This document shows positions 20,772 through 33,600 of a DNA stretch of 38,102 nt, in pieces. The stretch comes from Streptacidiphilus melanogenes (GTDB lineage Bacteria > Actinomycetota > Actinomycetes > Streptomycetales > Streptomycetaceae), in NCBI RefSeq assembly GCF_000787835.1, contig NZ_BBPP01000051.1:18903-57004 (forward strand). The letters run 5' to 3'. The notes below the pieces were generated by a model. The model made no database searches, had not been told where the DNA came from, and saw nothing but the letters and a program-made list of their open reading frames with translations. Every line of letters begins with the position of its first letter. Within the stretch, counting starts at the first letter, position 1. The translations under genes and the position numbers were made by a program.

Positions 20772-23597
20772 ATGACGGGCCGACACAGCCTCATCGAACG
20801 CGCCGAGGAACTGCTCGCCCTCACCAGAATCACCACGGCCGCAGTCCAGGGCGCCGGCTCGGTCGGCCTGGTCGTCGGTCCCGTGGCGAGCGGCAAGTCC
20901 CTGCTGCTGAGCGCCGTGTGCGAGCACGCGGGCAGCGTCGGCGCCACGGTCCTGCGGGCCACCGGCGCGCAGGCAGAACAGCGCACGCCGCTCAGCATCG
21001 TCGTCCAGCTCCTCCAGCAGGCCCCGCTCAGCGTCGAGCGCAGTGGCCAGGCCCAGCGGCTGCTGGAGGCGGCCACCCGTGCCGCACGACCGGATGGAAC
21101 AGGCAGCGGCCAGCAGACCGACCCCGACCGACTGCCGGGCGACCTGGTCCAGGCGCTCTGCGCGGTGTTCTTCGAACTCTCGGACTCCGTCCCCCTGCTG
21201 ATCTGCGTGGACGACGCGCACCACGCCGACACGCACTCCCTGCAGTGGCTCCTCTTCCTGATCCGCCGGCTGGGCGCCGCCCGGGTCGCCGTCGTCCTGA
21301 CCGAGCGCACCGCCCGCCAGCACCCGCAACCGGCCTTCCATGCCGAGCTGCTGCGCCAGCCGCACTGCCGCCGGATCATGCTCGGGCCGCTCACCCACGA
21401 AGGCGTGGTCGAGCTGCTGGGCACCCGGCTCGACGATCAGCGGGCGGAGCAACTCGCCGACCGGGTCGACGCCCTGACGGGTGGCAACCCGCTGCTGGTG
21501 CACAGCCTGCTGGAGGACCTTCGCTCCAGCACCCGGATGCCCTCCGAACGGCATCCGGCCGGCCTGGGCGGCGGGTTCGCCTTCTCCCAGGCCGTGGTGA
21601 GCTGCTTGCACCGCAGCGAGCCCGCCGCGCTCGCGGTCGCCCGCGGCATCGCCGTCTTCGGCGACCACGTCTCGGACCACCTGCTCGGCCAGCTGCTCGG
21701 CCTCTTCCCCGGAGTGGTGAAGGGCGTCATCGACGGCCTGGACTCGGCCGGTCTGCTGGAGCACGGCCGGTTCCGGCACCCCGCAGTGCGCACCGCGGTC
21801 CTGCACGACACCGACGCCGCCGACCTCGGCTGGATGCACGCCCAGGCCGCCCGCCTGCTCTACAGCCAGGGCGCGCCGGAGCGGGCCATCGCCGAGCAGC
21901 TGCTGGCCTCCGACCAGCCCTGCGAGGCGTGGAGCACCCGGGTGCTGTGCGACGTCGCGCGGCAGGCGCTCTTCGACGGCGACGCGGACCTGGCCCGGCG
22001 CTGCGTGGAGCACGCCCACCGCGGCTGCTCCGACGCCCGCCAGCGCGGCGAGGTGCTGACCCTGATGGCGGGCGTCGAGTGGCAGCTCCAACCGGGCAAC
22101 GCCACCCGCCTGCTGCCGGGGCTCTCCGCCGCGCTGCACGCCGGCGAGTTGGGCGACCGGCACTCGGTGGTGGTGGTCAAGTACCTGCTGCGGCACGGCC
22201 GGATCACCGAGGCCACCACCGTCCTGAACCACCTGCTGGCCCAGGACCGCCCGGTGGACGGACGCACCACGGCCGAGCTCCAGACCGTCAGGCTGCAACT
22301 GGCCAGCTCCTACCCGGGCGTGCTGGGCGAGCTGCCGCCCCTGGAGTCGTCCAGGCCCGCCAAGGACCGCACCCCCGCGGCGGTGCGCGCCAACGCACAG
22401 CTCCAGGCCGCCACCGCACTCGACGAGGTGCTCAGCGGGCGGGCCGACGAGAACACCTTCCTGGGCGCCGAGCAGGTGCTGCGCAGCATCGGCCTGACCT
22501 ACCGGCACTGGGAACAGGTCGAGTTCGCCCTGCTGGCGCTGATCTACGGCGACCAGTTGGAGCGGGCCGCGAGCTGCTGCGAGCACCTGCTCAGCCGGAT
22601 CGGGCGCGCCACCGAGGGCTGGCGGCCGCCGCTGCTGGCCCTGCGCAGCCAGATCGCCGTGCGCCAAGGGCAGCTGGTCGACGCGGAGCGCTACGCCAAG
22701 AGCGCGCTGGAGCTGATGCCCTGGCAGGGCTGGGGGGTCAACATCGGCCTGCCGACGGCGACGCTGCTGATGGCACAGACCCTGATGGGCCGTTACGAGG
22801 ACGCCGCGCAGCTGCTCAGCCGCCCGGTGCCGCAGGCCATCTACCAGACCCGCTTCGGCATGCACTACCTGCACGCCCGCGGCGAGTACCGGCTTGCGAC
22901 CAACCACCCGCACGCCGCCCTGGACGACTTCCTGATCTGCGGCGAGATGGCGCAGGACTGGGACCTCGACCTGCCGAGCGTGGTGCCCTGGCGTGGCGCC
23001 GCGGCCCGGGTGCACCTGCAGATGGGCAACCACCAGCAGGCCAAGGTGCTGATCGACGAGCAGTTCAAGCGGCTCCAGCCGGGCCCCTCGCGCTCGCGCG
23101 GCATCACCGTGCGCCTCGGCGCGGCCGTCGCCGAGCTCAAGTTCCGGCCCGGCCTGCTGCGCCAGGCGGTGGACGAGCTGCAACGCTGCGACTCCCGGGT
23201 CGAACTGGCCCTGGCCCTGGCGGACCTGGGCTACGCGCACCAGAGCCTGGGCGACCACAAGCGCTCGCGGATCATGATGAGCCGGGCCTGGCAGCTGGCC
23301 AAGGAGCACTCGGCCGATCCGGTCCAGCGCGGCCTTTCGAGCATGTTCTCCGACCTCCGCGAGGAGGAGGCGCCCGCGGCGGCCGCTCCCGACGCGGGCG
23401 GGCTGAGCGACGCGGAGCGACGCGTCGCCTCGCTGGCGGCGCTCGGGCACACCAACCGGGAGATAGCCCGCGAGCTGTTCATCACCGTCAGCACGGTGGA
23501 GCAGCACCTGACCCGGGTCTACCGCAAGCTCAAGGTGACCCGGCGCTCGGACCTGCCGAGCGAGCTCTGCCTGGCGAGCGGGACGGCGGCCTCCTGA
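20772..23597 (+). CDS. LAL-family LuxR transcriptional regulator
   Basis: 941-residue large ATP-binding LuxR regulator, the usual pathway activator of macrolide and polyene clusters. The N-terminal AAA/NTPase module has Walker A GPVASGKSLLL (Gly41-Lys42-Ser43) and Walker B LLICVDDAHHAD. A long helical TPR-like middle (about 350-850) precedes a C-terminal LuxR HTH (about 875-935) with LSDAERRVASLAALGHTNRE followed by STVEQHLTRVYRKLKV. The start is supported by AAGGAGC before the ATG. It is transcribed alone, flanked by a terminator and convergent with the type II thioesterase. It is the natural candidate for binding the TAGGGG-type promoters, although direct repeats are more typical of SARP/OmpR-type regulators than of LuxR-type proteins. 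Confidence 0.95.
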   Translation: MTGRHSLIERAEELLALTRITTAAVQGAGSVGLVVGPVASGKSLLLSAVCEHAGSVGATVLRATGAQAEQRTPLSIVVQLLQQAPLSVERSGQAQRLLEAATRAARPDGTGSGQQTDPDRLPGDLVQALCAVFFELSDSVPLLICVDDAHHADTHSLQWLLFLIRRLGAARVAVVLTERTARQHPQPAFHAELLRQPHCRRIMLGPLTHEGVVELLGTRLDDQRAEQLADRVDALTGGNPLLVHSLLEDLRSSTRMPSERHPAGLGGGFAFSQAVVSCLHRSEPAALAVARGIAVFGDHVSDHLLGQLLGLFPGVVKGVIDGLDSAGLLEHGRFRHPAVRTAVLHDTDAADLGWMHAQAARLLYSQGAPERAIAEQLLASDQPCEAWSTRVLCDVARQALFDGDADLARRCVEHAHRGCSDARQRGEVLTLMAGVEWQLQPGNATRLLPGLSAALHAGELGDRHSVVVVKYLLRHGRITEATTVLNHLLAQDRPVDGRTTAELQTVRLQLASSYPGVLGELPPLESSRPAKDRTPAAVRANAQLQAATALDEVLSGRADENTFLGAEQVLRSIGLTYRHWEQVEFALLALIYGDQLERAASCCEHLLSRIGRATEGWRPPLLALRSQIAVRQGQLVDAERYAKSALELMPWQGWGVNIGLPTATLLMAQTLMGRYEDAAQLLSRPVPQAIYQTRFGMHYLHARGEYRLATNHPHAALDDFLICGEMAQDWDLDLPSVVPWRGAAARVHLQMGNHQQAKVLIDEQFKRLQPGPSRSRGITVRLGAAVAELKFRPGLLRQAVDELQRCDSRVELALALADLGYAHQSLGDHKRSRIMMSRAWQLAKEHSADPVQRGLSSMFSDLREEEAPAAAAPDAGGLSDAERRVASLAALGHTNREIARELFITVSTVEQHLTRVYRKLKVTRRSDLPSELCLASGTAAS

Positions 23598-23631
23598 CCG
23601 GAGCTCCGCTCCCGTCCCAACGGCCCGGGGA

Positions 23632-23692
23632 GGTCGGCCGATGCCGACCGCTCCGGGCCGCTCGGCGTGCCGTGCGGGCCGGCCCGCACGGC
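23632..23692. terminator. Double hairpin between convergent LAL and thioesterase genes
   Basis: Two hairpins lie in tandem: GGTCGGC / GCCGACC (23632-23638, 23643-23649), and a perfect 24-bp palindrome at 23669-23692 centred on GGGCCGGCCC. They sit 35-95 bp after the LAL stop and 15 bp or more beyond the thioesterase stop, consistent with bidirectional termination. Confidence 0.7.
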
Positions 23693-23706
23693 GCCGGGCG
23701 CCCCGC

Positions 23707-24465
23707 TCAGCCGGCCAGCGCCCCGAGCCGGTCGGAGATCTCACCCAGCACCGCCTTCTGCTGGGTGGCCAGGTAGAAGTGGCCACCGGGGAAGACCCGC
23801 AGCGAGAACCCGCCGGTGGTCTCCTCCGCCCACGCCTTGGCCTCCTCGACGGTGGACTTCGGGTCGTCGTCGCCGATCAGCACCACGATCTGGCTGGTCA
23901 GCGGACCGCCCGCCGGGCGCTCGTAGGTCTCGACCGCACGGTAGTCGTTGCGGATCGCGGGCAGGATCATCCGCAGGATCTCCTCGTCCCCCAGCAGCGC
24001 GGTGTTGGTGCCGCTGAGCGACTTGAGTTCGCTCACCAGGCCGTCGTCGTCGCGCTTGTGCACGGACTCGGCGCGGTGGGTGGCCGGGCCGCGGCGGCCG
24101 GAGGCGAAGAGCACCGCCGCGCGGCGGCCGTCGGCCTCCATCCGGCGGGCCAGCTCGAAGCCCAGGACCGCGCCCATGCTGTGGCCGAACAGGGCCAACG
24201 GCTTGTCGTCCAGCGGGCCGAGCGCCCGGTACACCTGGTCCGCCAGCTCGGCGACGGTGCCGATGCTCGGCTCGGAGCGGCGGTCCTGACGGCCCGGGTA
24301 CTGCACCGCCAGCACCTCGATCCCCGGGGACAGCGCGGCCGAGACCGGGAAGTAGAAGCTGGCCGATCCGCCCGCGTGCGGCAGGCACAGCAGCCGGACC
24401 TTCGCGTCCGGGGCCGGGTGGAAGCGGCGGATCCACAGGTCGTGCTCGGCGCTGGTGATGGTCAT
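23707..24465 (-). CDS. Type II thioesterase
   Basis: 252-residue alpha/beta hydrolase of the TEII family that removes aberrant acyl groups from PKS carrier proteins. Motifs: LLCLPHAGGSASFYFPV, the nucleophile elbow ALFGHSMGAVLGFELARRM (Ser96), and the catalytic histidine in FPGGHFYL close to the C-terminus. GDDDPKS near 200 supplies the acid. It is transcribed in the same direction as the terminal PKS gene, 151 bp downstream. Start ATG 24465 is preceded by AGAAGGA. It has no TAGGGG-type repeats of its own, so it is probably read through from the PKS genes. Confidence 0.94.
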   Translation of the reverse strand: MTITSAEHDLWIRRFHPAPDAKVRLLCLPHAGGSASFYFPVSAALSPGIEVLAVQYPGRQDRRSEPSIGTVAELADQVYRALGPLDDKPLALFGHSMGAVLGFELARRMEADGRRAAVLFASGRRGPATHRAESVHKRDDDGLVSELKSLSGTNTALLGDEEILRMILPAIRNDYRAVETYERPAGGPLTSQIVVLIGDDDPKSTVEEAKAWAEETTGGFSLRVFPGGHFYLATQQKAVLGEISDRLGALAG

Positions 24466-24508
24466 CGGGTGTCTCGTCCTTCTCTCGTGGGGCTTGGCAG
24501 TCGTGGAA

Positions 24509-24583
24509 GGGGCGGCCGCCCCGGCCCGTCGGGGGCGGGGCGGAGCGGCCGCGGTCGCGCCAGGCGGGACGGGGGCTCCCGCC
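24509..24583 (-). terminator. GC-rich hairpins between terminal PKS and thioesterase genes
   Basis: GGCGGGA / TCCCGCC (24563-24569, 24577-24583) forms a 7-bp stem 34 nt after the PKS stop; a 14-bp palindrome GGGGCGGCCGCCCC follows at 24509-24522. They may attenuate rather than fully stop transcription into the thioesterase gene. Confidence 0.4.
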
Positions 24584-24616
24584 CGGCGCTGTCGGTGGCG
24601 TCGGTGGCGTGAGGTG

Positions 24617-27600
24617 TCAGCCCACCGAGCGCAGCCACTGGTCGATCAGTTCGGCGGTGGCGGCGGCGTGCTCCTCCATCACGGTGAAGTGGTCGCCCAG
24701 GCCGTCCACCTCGGTGTGCGGCAGCGGCCAGGAAGCCACCGCCGCACCCGCCGACGCCTCGCCGGCGCCCGGGGCGGGAAGCGCCTCCGAGGCCTTGATC
24801 AGCAGGGTCGGTGCAGTGATCGCGGCGGGCCGCCAGCCGGCGAACAGCCGCAGGTAGCCGCCCATCGCGGTGAGCCTGGTGTCGTCCATCGGGACGTAGC
24901 CGCCCTCGCGGGCGAGCATCGCGCCGGTCAGCGCGGGCAGCACCGCCGCCGCGGCGTCCAGGGCGCCCGACTCGCCGGTGTCGGTGACCGGTTCGGACGG
25001 CTCGCCCGCCGCGCCCGTCGCTCCGCCGTCGGCGAAGGCGTAGGTGTCCACCAGGACGACCCCCTCCGGGCGGGCGCCCAGCTCCTCCAGCCGGCCTGCG
25101 ACGGCCTGGGCCAGCAGCCCGCCGGTGGAGTGGCCGAGCAGCGCGAACGGGGCTCCCCCGGTGACCCGCAGGACGGCCTGCGCGCTCAGTTCGAGCATCG
25201 CCTGTGCCGTCTCGGGCAGCGCCTCACCCTCCACGAAGCCCGGCAGCGGCATCGCCAGGACGCTGCGCCGGCCACGGAAGGCCGCCGCGATCCGCGCGTA
25301 CTGGTGCGGGCCGGAGATCGCCAACAGCGAGGGCAGACAGACCAGGACGGGCTGCTCGGGCCCCTCCGCCAGGCGCAGCAGCTCCGGTACCGGCGCGTTC
25401 GCCGGGTCCGCCCCGAAGGTCGGCCGGAAGCGCGAGGCGGCGAAGAGCAGGGCCATGAACTCCTGGCTGCGCCCGCTCTCGGCGGCGGTGCGCAGCATCG
25501 CCCCGATGGTGCCGAGCGGCCGGCTCTCCGGCCCGGCTCCCGGCCCGGCGGGACCGTCCGCCGACGCCAGCCGCTCACGCAGCCGGACGGCCAGCTGCCG
25601 CGGGGTGGGGTGGTCGAAGAGCAGCGTCGCCGGCAGTCGCAGACCGGTGGCCAGAGCCAGCCGGTTGCGCAGCTCCACCGAGGTCAGCGAGTCGAAGCCG
25701 AGCTCCAGGAAACCCCGTTCGGTCTCCACCGACTCCGGGCCCGGGTGGCCGAGCGCGGCGGCGGCGTGGGCACGCACCAGGTCGAGCAGCACGGCCTCCC
25801 GCTCCCCCTCGGTACGCCCGGCGAGCCGCTCCGCCAGCGCCCCGGCCGTCTCCTGCTCACCGGCCGCCGCCCGGCGCACCGGCACCCGCACCAGGCCGCG
25901 CAGCAGCGCGGGCAGCTGCCCGGTCGCGGCGGCGTGGGCGCGCAGCCCGGCCAGGTTGAGCCTGACCGGCACCAGCACGGTCTCGTCCAACGCGCCTGCG
26001 GCGTCGAAGAGGGCCAGTCCCTCCGTGTCGGAGAGCGGCGCCACGCCGCCGCGGGCCATCCGCTGGAGGTCCGCCTCGGTCAGATCGCCGGTCATGCCGC
26101 CGCTCCCGGCCCACAGGCCCCAGGCCAGCGAGGTCGCGCGCAGGCCGTGGGCGCGCCGGTGCTCGGCGAGCGCGTCCAGGAAGGCGTTGCCGGCCGCGTA
26201 GTTGGCCTGGCCGGGGCCGCCGAGGACGCCGGAGGCCGAGGAGAACAGCACGAAGGCGTCCAGCTGCTGATCCATGGTGAGCTCGTGCAGCAGCCACGCC
26301 GCGTCGACCTTGGGACGCAGCACCCGGTCCACCCGGTCGGGGGTGAGCGAGACCACGGCGCCGTCGTCGAGCACACCGGCCGCGTGCACCACGGCGGTCA
26401 GCGGATGCTCGGCCGGCACGGCGGCGAGCAGCTGGGCCATCGCGGTCCGGTCGGCCGCATCGCAGGCGGCGAACCGCACCTCGGCGCCGAGCTCGGCCAG
26501 CCGGCGCTGCAACTCGGCCGCGCCTTCCGCGGTTTCGCCGCGCCGGGAGACCAGCAGCAGATGCCGCACGCCGTGCTCGGCGACCAGATGCCCCGCCAGT
26601 AGGCGGCCCAGCGAGCCGCTGGCGCCGGTGAGCAGGACCGTGCCGGACGGGTTCCAGGTGGCGCGGCCGGTCGGGGCCGGATCACCGGGCTCGGCCGCCT
26701 GGTCGGGCTCGGCCGAGAGACCAGGCTCGGCGGGCCGGCCCGGAAGGGCCACCCGGGTCAGCCGGGGAGCCAGGATCCGCCCGTCCCGGACGGCCAGTTG
26801 GGGCTCGTCGAGGGCGAGTGCCGCAGGCAGCACCCGGGCGGAGTCCTCGTGGTCGTCGATGTCGATCAGGACGAACCGGTCGGGGTTCTCGGTCTGCGCG
26901 GAACGGAGCAGGCCCCAGACGGCGGCCGACGGGAGGTCGGTCACGTCCTCCCCCGGTCGCGTGGCCAGCGCGCCGCGGGTGACCAGCACCAGTCGCGCCT
27001 CGTCCGCGCACTCCTGCGTGAGCCACCGCTGGACCAGGTCCAGCGCCCGGTGTGCCGCCTCGTGCGCCGCCGAGACGACGTCGAGTCCGTCGGCGACGAG
27101 CCGCGGACAGGGGGCCAGGACGATCCGCGGCATCGGCGCGCCTGCGGCGACGGCCGCCGCGAGCGCGGCCAGGTCGGCGTGGGCGGGCGTGCCTCCCGCG
27201 TGGATCGCCTCGACCGCTGTGCCGTCGTCCTCGCGGTCCACGCCGAGCACCGCCCAGTCCGGGCCGACCGCGACAGCTTCGCCGGGCACCGGTACAGCCA
27301 CCCACTCCCGGCCGAACAGCGCGTCACCCAGGCCGCCACCGGCGGCGCCGAGCTGCTCGGGCGAGATCGGGCGCAGCGCGAGCGAGTCGACGGCCGCCAC
27401 GGCCGCGCCGGTGGCGTCGGACAGCTCCAGCGCGATCCCGTTCTCCCCCTGCGGCCGGACGCGCGCCCGCAGTTCCGACGCGCCGGTGGCGTGCAGGCGC
27501 ACCCCGCTCCAGGCGAACGGCAGGCGTCCGCCGACCGTCTCCGGCAGGATCCCGCCGAGTGCGAGGGTGTGCAGGGCGGAGTCGAGCAGGGCCGGGTGCA

Positions 27601-30600
27601 GTCCGAAGGCCGTGGCCTGCGCGCGCTGGTCCTCGGGCAGCGCCAGCTCGGCGAAGAGCTCGCCGTCGCGCCGCCAGGCGGCCCGCACGCCCCGGAAGGC
27701 CGGGCCGTAGTCGAAGCCGAGCGCGGCGAAGCCGTCGTAGAGGCCGTCCACCGGGACGGGCTCGGCACCGGTCGGCGGCCACTCGGCCGTGTCGAACGCC
27801 GCGGCGGGCAGACCGGCGGCCAGTTCACCGGTGGCGTGCCGGGTCCAGGGCAGGTCCAGCGGGGCGTCCTCCGGCCGCGAGTGCAGGCTGAACCGGCAGT
27901 GCCCGGACGCGTCCGGCGCGCTCACGGTCACCTGCACCCGCACAGCGCCACGCTCGGGAAGCACCAGCGGCGCCTCCAGGGTCAGCTCCTCCAGCCGGTC
28001 GCAGCCGGCCTGGTCGCCGGCCCGGATCGCGAGCTCCACGAAGGCCGTGCCGGGCAGCAGGACCGCGCCCATCACGGCGTGGTCGGCCAGCCACGGATGG
28101 GTGTCCAGGGCGAGCCGGCCGGTGAAGACGTGACCGTCCGCGTCCGCCAGGGAGAGGGACGCACCCAGCAGCGGGTGGTTCGCCGCGCCCAGCCCGGCCG
28201 AGGACACGTCCCCGAACGTTCCGGCGTACGGCTTGGGCCAGTAGCGCTCACGCTGGAAGGCGTACGTGGGCAGGTCGACACGGCGGCTGCCCGTGCCCGC
28301 GAAGACGGCCTCCCAGTCGAGCTTGACGCCGCGCACGTACAGCCCCGCGAGGGCGGTGGTGAACGTCTCGGCCTCGGGGCGGTCGCGCCGCAGCACGGAC
28401 GCGAAGTGCGCCTCCTCGGTGACGCAGTCCTGACCGAGGGTGCTCAGAGTGCCGTCCGGGCCCAGCTCCAGGAACGTCCGGACGCCCTCGCCCTCCAGGG
28501 TCTGCACGGCGTCGGCGAAGCGGACGGCCTCGCGGACATGGCGCACCCAGTAATCGGGCGTGCCGAGGTCGGCGTCCTGGTCGAGGGTGGAGACGATCGG
28601 GATCCGCGGCTCGTGGAACTCCAACGACTCCGCGACGGCTCGGAACTCCGCCAGCATCGGCTCCATCAACGGCGAGTGGAACGCGTGACTGACCGTCAGC
28701 CGCTTGGTCCTGCGACCCTCGGCGGCCAGCTTCTCGGCCACCTCCTGCACGGCCTGCTCGACGCCGGACAGCACCACGGCCAGCGGGCCGTTGACGGCGG
28801 CGATGCCCACCTCGTCCTCGCGGCCTGCGAGCAGCGACAGCACCTCGTCCTCGGACGCCTGCACCGCCACCATCGCGCCACCGGACGGCAGCGCCTGCAT
28901 CAGACGACCACGGACCGCCACCAGCTTCGCCGCGTCGCCGAGCGAGAACACACCCGCGACGTGCGCGGCCGCCAGCTCACCGACCGAGTGGCCGGCCAGG
29001 AAGCCGGGCTTCACGCCCCAGGACTCGACCAGGCGGAAGAGCGCCACCTGGAGGGCGAAGAGCGCGGGCTGGGTGCGGCCGGTCTCGTCGATCCGCTCGC
29101 CGGTGAAGACGATCTCCTTCAGCGAGCCGTCCAGGTGCCGGTCCAGCTCCGCGCAGACCGCGTCGAAGGCCTCGGCGAACACAGGGAACGCCTCGTACAA
29201 CTCGGCGCCCATCCCGGCCCGCTGAGCGCCCTGGCCGGTGAACAGGAAGGCGGTGCGGCCCGCACGACCGGTCTGCCCGGCCACCACTCGGGGCGCCGTC
29301 GTCTCGGCACGGGCCAGCGCCCGCAGCGCGTCGGTCAGCTCCTCGCGGTCGGCGCCGACCAGCGCCGCCCGGTGCTCGAAGGCCGTCCGGGAGGTCGCCA
29401 GCGCGCAGGCGACGTCCGCCGTGCCGACCTCGGGCTCGGCGTCCAGCCAGGCCAGCAACCGCTCGGCCTGGCCGCGCAGGCCCGGCTCGGAGCGAGCCGA
29501 CAGCACCCACGGCACGACCGCCGTCCCGGAGGCGGCGGGCTCAGAAGCCGGCGGCTCCTCGGGCTCGGCTGCCTGCTCGATGATCACGTGCGCGTTGGTC
29601 CCGCTGAACCCGAAGGACGACACGGCCGCCCTTCGCGGCTCACCGGTCTGCGGCCAGTCCTGCTGCTCGGTCAGCAGCTCGACCGCGCCCGCCTCCCAGT
29701 CCACGTGCGGGGTCCGCTCGCCGACGTGCAGGGTGCGCGGCAGCACACCGTGCCGCATCGCCATGACCATCTTCATGATTCCGGCCGCACCCGCCGCCGC
29801 CTGGGTGTGGCCCAGGTTCGACTTGATCGAGCCCAGCCAGAGCGGGTGCTCGGCGGTGTGCTCCCGCCCGTAGGTGGCCAGCAGCGCCTGCGCCTCGATC
29901 GGGTCGCCCAGCGGAGTGCCGGTCCCGTGCGCCTCGACCACGTCGACCTGGGCGGCCGACAGTCCGGCGTTCGCCAGGGCCTGCTTGATCACTCGCTGCT
30001 GGGCGGGTCCGTTGGGGGCGGTCAGACCGTTGCTGGCGCCGTCCTGGTTGACCGCCGAGCCACGCACGATCGCCAGCACCGGATGCCCGTTGCGCCGGGC
30101 GTCGGAGAGCCGCTCCACGAGCAGCATGCCGACTCCCTCGGCCCAACTGGTCCCGTCCGCTTCGGCGGAGAACGCCTTGCACCGACCGTCGGCGGCCAGC
30201 CCGCGCTGGCGGCTGAACTCGACGAACGGCGACGGCGAGGCCATCACCACCGAGCCGCCGGCCAGCGCCAGCGAGCACTCGCCGCTGCGCAGCGCCTGGG
30301 CGGCCAGGTGCAGGGCGACCAGGGAGGACGAGCAGGCGGTGTCGATCGTCACCGCCGGGCCCTCCAGTCCGAAGGTGTACGAGACCCGGCCGGAGGCCAC
30401 GCTGCTGGAGCTGCCGGTGCCGACGTACCCCTCCAGGGCGTCCGCCGAAGCCATCAGCAGGGGGGCGTAGTCGCCGTACATGACGCCGGCGAAGACGCCG
30501 GTGCGGCTGCCCCGCAGGGTGGCCGGATCGATCCCGGCCCGCTCGAACGCCTCCCAGGACGTCTCCAGCAACAGCCGGTGCTGCGGGTCGACCGAGACCG

Positions 30601-33600
30601 CCTCGCGCGGCGAGATGCCGAAGAAGGCCGGGTCGAAGCCTGCGGCGTCGTGCAGGAAGCCGCCCTCCCGGGTGTAGGAAGTGCCGGGCTGCTCCGGGTC
30701 GCTGTGGTAGAGCGCCTCCAGCGGCCAGTCCCGGTCGGTGGGGAAGCCGGAGACCCCGTCCACACCGTCCGCCACCAGCCGCCACAGGTCCTCGGGCGAG
30801 GTCACGCCGCCGGGGTAGCGGCAGGCCATCCCGATGATCGCGATCGGGTCGTCGGAGACGCCCGCGGTGGCGGGCAGGCCGGTGGCCGGGACGGCGTCGG
30901 CCGGCGCGGAGCCGCGAAGCTCGGTGTCCAGCTGCTCGGCCAGGGCGGCCGGGTTCGGGTAGTCGAAGACGAGCGTGGCCGGCAGCCGCAGACCGGTGAC
31001 GGCGTTCAGGCGGTTGCGCAGCTCGACGGCGGTCAGCGAGTCGATGCCGAGGTCCTTGAACGCCCGGTCGCCCTCCACCGCGTGCGCGCCGGCATAGCCC
31101 AGCACTCCGGCCGCCTCGGCGCGCACCAGCTCCAGCAGAGCGGCCTCGCGGTCGGCCTCCGGAAGGGCGGCGAGCCGCTGCGCCAGCTCCGAGGCGCCCG
31201 CCGCGGCCGCGGCGCTCGCCGCGCGACGCATCGGAACCCGGACCAGGCCGCGCAGCAAGGGCGGCAGCAGACCGGCCTCGGCCTGGACCCGCAGCCCGGC
31301 CGGATCCAGGTGGATCGGGACCAGCGCGGGCCGCCCGGTGCCCAGCGCCGCGTCGAGCAGCGCCAGGCCCTCCTCGGCGGTCAGCGCGCCGACGCCGCCA
31401 CGGGCCATCCGCTGCCGGGTCGAGCCGTCCGACTCGCCCGCCATACCGGCGTCCTCGGCCCACGGACCGAAGCCCAGCGAGGTGGCCGGCAGGCCGATCC
31501 CGCGCCGCTGCTGGGCCAGCGCATCCAGGAAGGCGTTGGCGGCCGCGTAGTTGGCCTGCCCCGCGGTGCCGAAGGTACCGGCGGCGGAGGAGAACAGTAC
31601 GAACGCGGCGAGGTCCTGGTCCTTCGTCAGCTCGTGCAGATGCCAGGCCGCGTCCACCTTGGGGCGCAGCACACTGTCGATCCGTTCGGGGGTGAGGGAC
31701 GAGAGGATGCCGTCGTCCAGCACACCGGCGGTGTGCACCACGGCGGTCAGCGGGTGCTGCAGCGAGCCGAGCACGGCCGCGAGTGCGTCGCGGTCGGCAA
31801 CGTCGCACGCGGCGAGCGCCACCTCGGCGCCCAGCTCGCCGAGTTCGGCCGCCAGCTCGGCCCCACCGGGCGCCTGGGCGCCCCGCCGCGAAACGAGCAG
31901 CAGTCGGCGCGCGCCGTACGCGGTCACCAGGTGCCGCGCCACCACCGCGCCCAGCGAACCGGTCGCGCCGGTCACCAGCACCGTGCCCTCCGGGTCCACA
32001 GCCGGCGGCGACGCCTCTCCCGTGACCGGCTCGCGGACCAGAGCGGGCGCGTAGGCGACACCGGCGCGCAGCGCGAGCTGCGGCTCACCGGTGTCGAGGG
32101 CGGCCGTGAGCACGGCCGGTGAGGCCGCGTCGGCGTCCATGTCGACCAGCACGATCCGGTCCGGGTTCTCCGACTGCGCGGAGCGCAGCAGACCCCAGAC
32201 GGCTGCGGACGGCAGGTCGGTGACCTCGTCACCGGTGCCGGTCGCGACCGCGCCACGGGTCAGCACGACCAGCCGGGCGTCGGCGAGCGGCTCCTCCGCC
32301 AGCCAGCGCTGGAGGAGGGCGAGTGCCCGGTGGGCGCTCCGATGCGTGGTCGCGGCGATGTCGTCGCCCTCCGGCTCGCCGAAGGCGGCGAGCAGGGTCC
32401 GAGGTGCCTCCGCACCGGCGTGGACCGCCGCGAGCAGGGCGTCCAGGTCGGGGTACGCGACCGCCCCTGCCAAGCCGAGGCCGTCGGCCGAGCCCAGCAC
32501 GGCCCACGACCCGTCAGCGGCGTCCGCCTGCTGGGCGTCCGCCAGGGACAGGGACGTCCAGTCCAGCCGGAACAGCGAGTCGTGGTGAGCCGCGCGGCTC
32601 GCGGCCAGCTGCTCCATCGCCACCGGACGCAGCACCAGCGACTCCACCGAGGCCACCGGTGCGCCGGTGCCGTCGGCCAGGGTCAGGGCAACGGTGTCGG
32701 GGCCCTGCGGCGCGATCCGCACCCGCAGGTCGACCGCACCGGCTGCGTGCAGCGAGACGCCCGACCAGGCGAACGGCAGCCGGGCCTGGCCGGTGTCCTC
32801 CAGCACGCCGCCGAGACCGATGGCGTGCAGGGAGGCGTCGAGCAGCGCCGGGTGCAGGCCGAAGAAGCCCGCCTCGGTACGGCTCTCCTCCGGCAGTTCG
32901 ACCTCGGCGAAGAGCTCCCCGCGGTGCCGCCACGCCTTCCGCAGCCCCTGGAAGACCGGACCGTAACCGAAGCCGGCGGCCGCGAAGCCGTCGTAGAGCG
33001 CCTCGACGTCCACCGGCTCCGCACCGGCCGGCGGCCACGCGACGAGCTCGGCGGCGGGCTGAGTGGCCGCGTCGGGGGCGAGCACGCCGGTGGCGTGCCG
33101 CGTCCACGGCTCCTCGTCCGGCGCGTCCTCCGGCTGGGAGTACAGGTTGACGGTGCGACGGCCGGAGTCGTCCGCCGTACCGACCCAGAGCTGGACCCGC
33201 ACCGCGCCCTTCGCGGGCAGGAACAGCGGCACCTCCAGCGACAGCTCGTCCAGGCGGCCGCAGCCCACCTGGTCACCGGCGCGGATCGCCAGCTCCACGA
33301 AGGCGGTGCCGGGCAGCAGCACGGTGCCGGCCACGGCGTGGTCGGCCAACCAGGGGTGGCTGTCCAGCGCGAGCCGGCCAGTGAACAGGTGACCGTCGGC
33401 GTCGGCCAGCGCGAGCGAGGCTCCGAGCAGCGGGTGGTCGGCGGCGCCGAGACCGGCGGAGGCCACATCGCCGACCCAGCCGGTCAGCGGCCGGGGCCAG
33501 AAGAGCTCGTGCTGGAAGGCGTAGGTGGGCAGGTCGACGCGCCGTGCGTCCGTCCCCGCGAAGACCGACTCCCAGTCGAGCCTGACCCCGCGCGTGTGCA

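Noticed and set aside
20498..23786. Long open frames overlapping the LAL gene on both strands
   Set aside because: The LAL frame at 20772-23597 has Walker and LuxR HTH motifs and a good RBS; the others have none.
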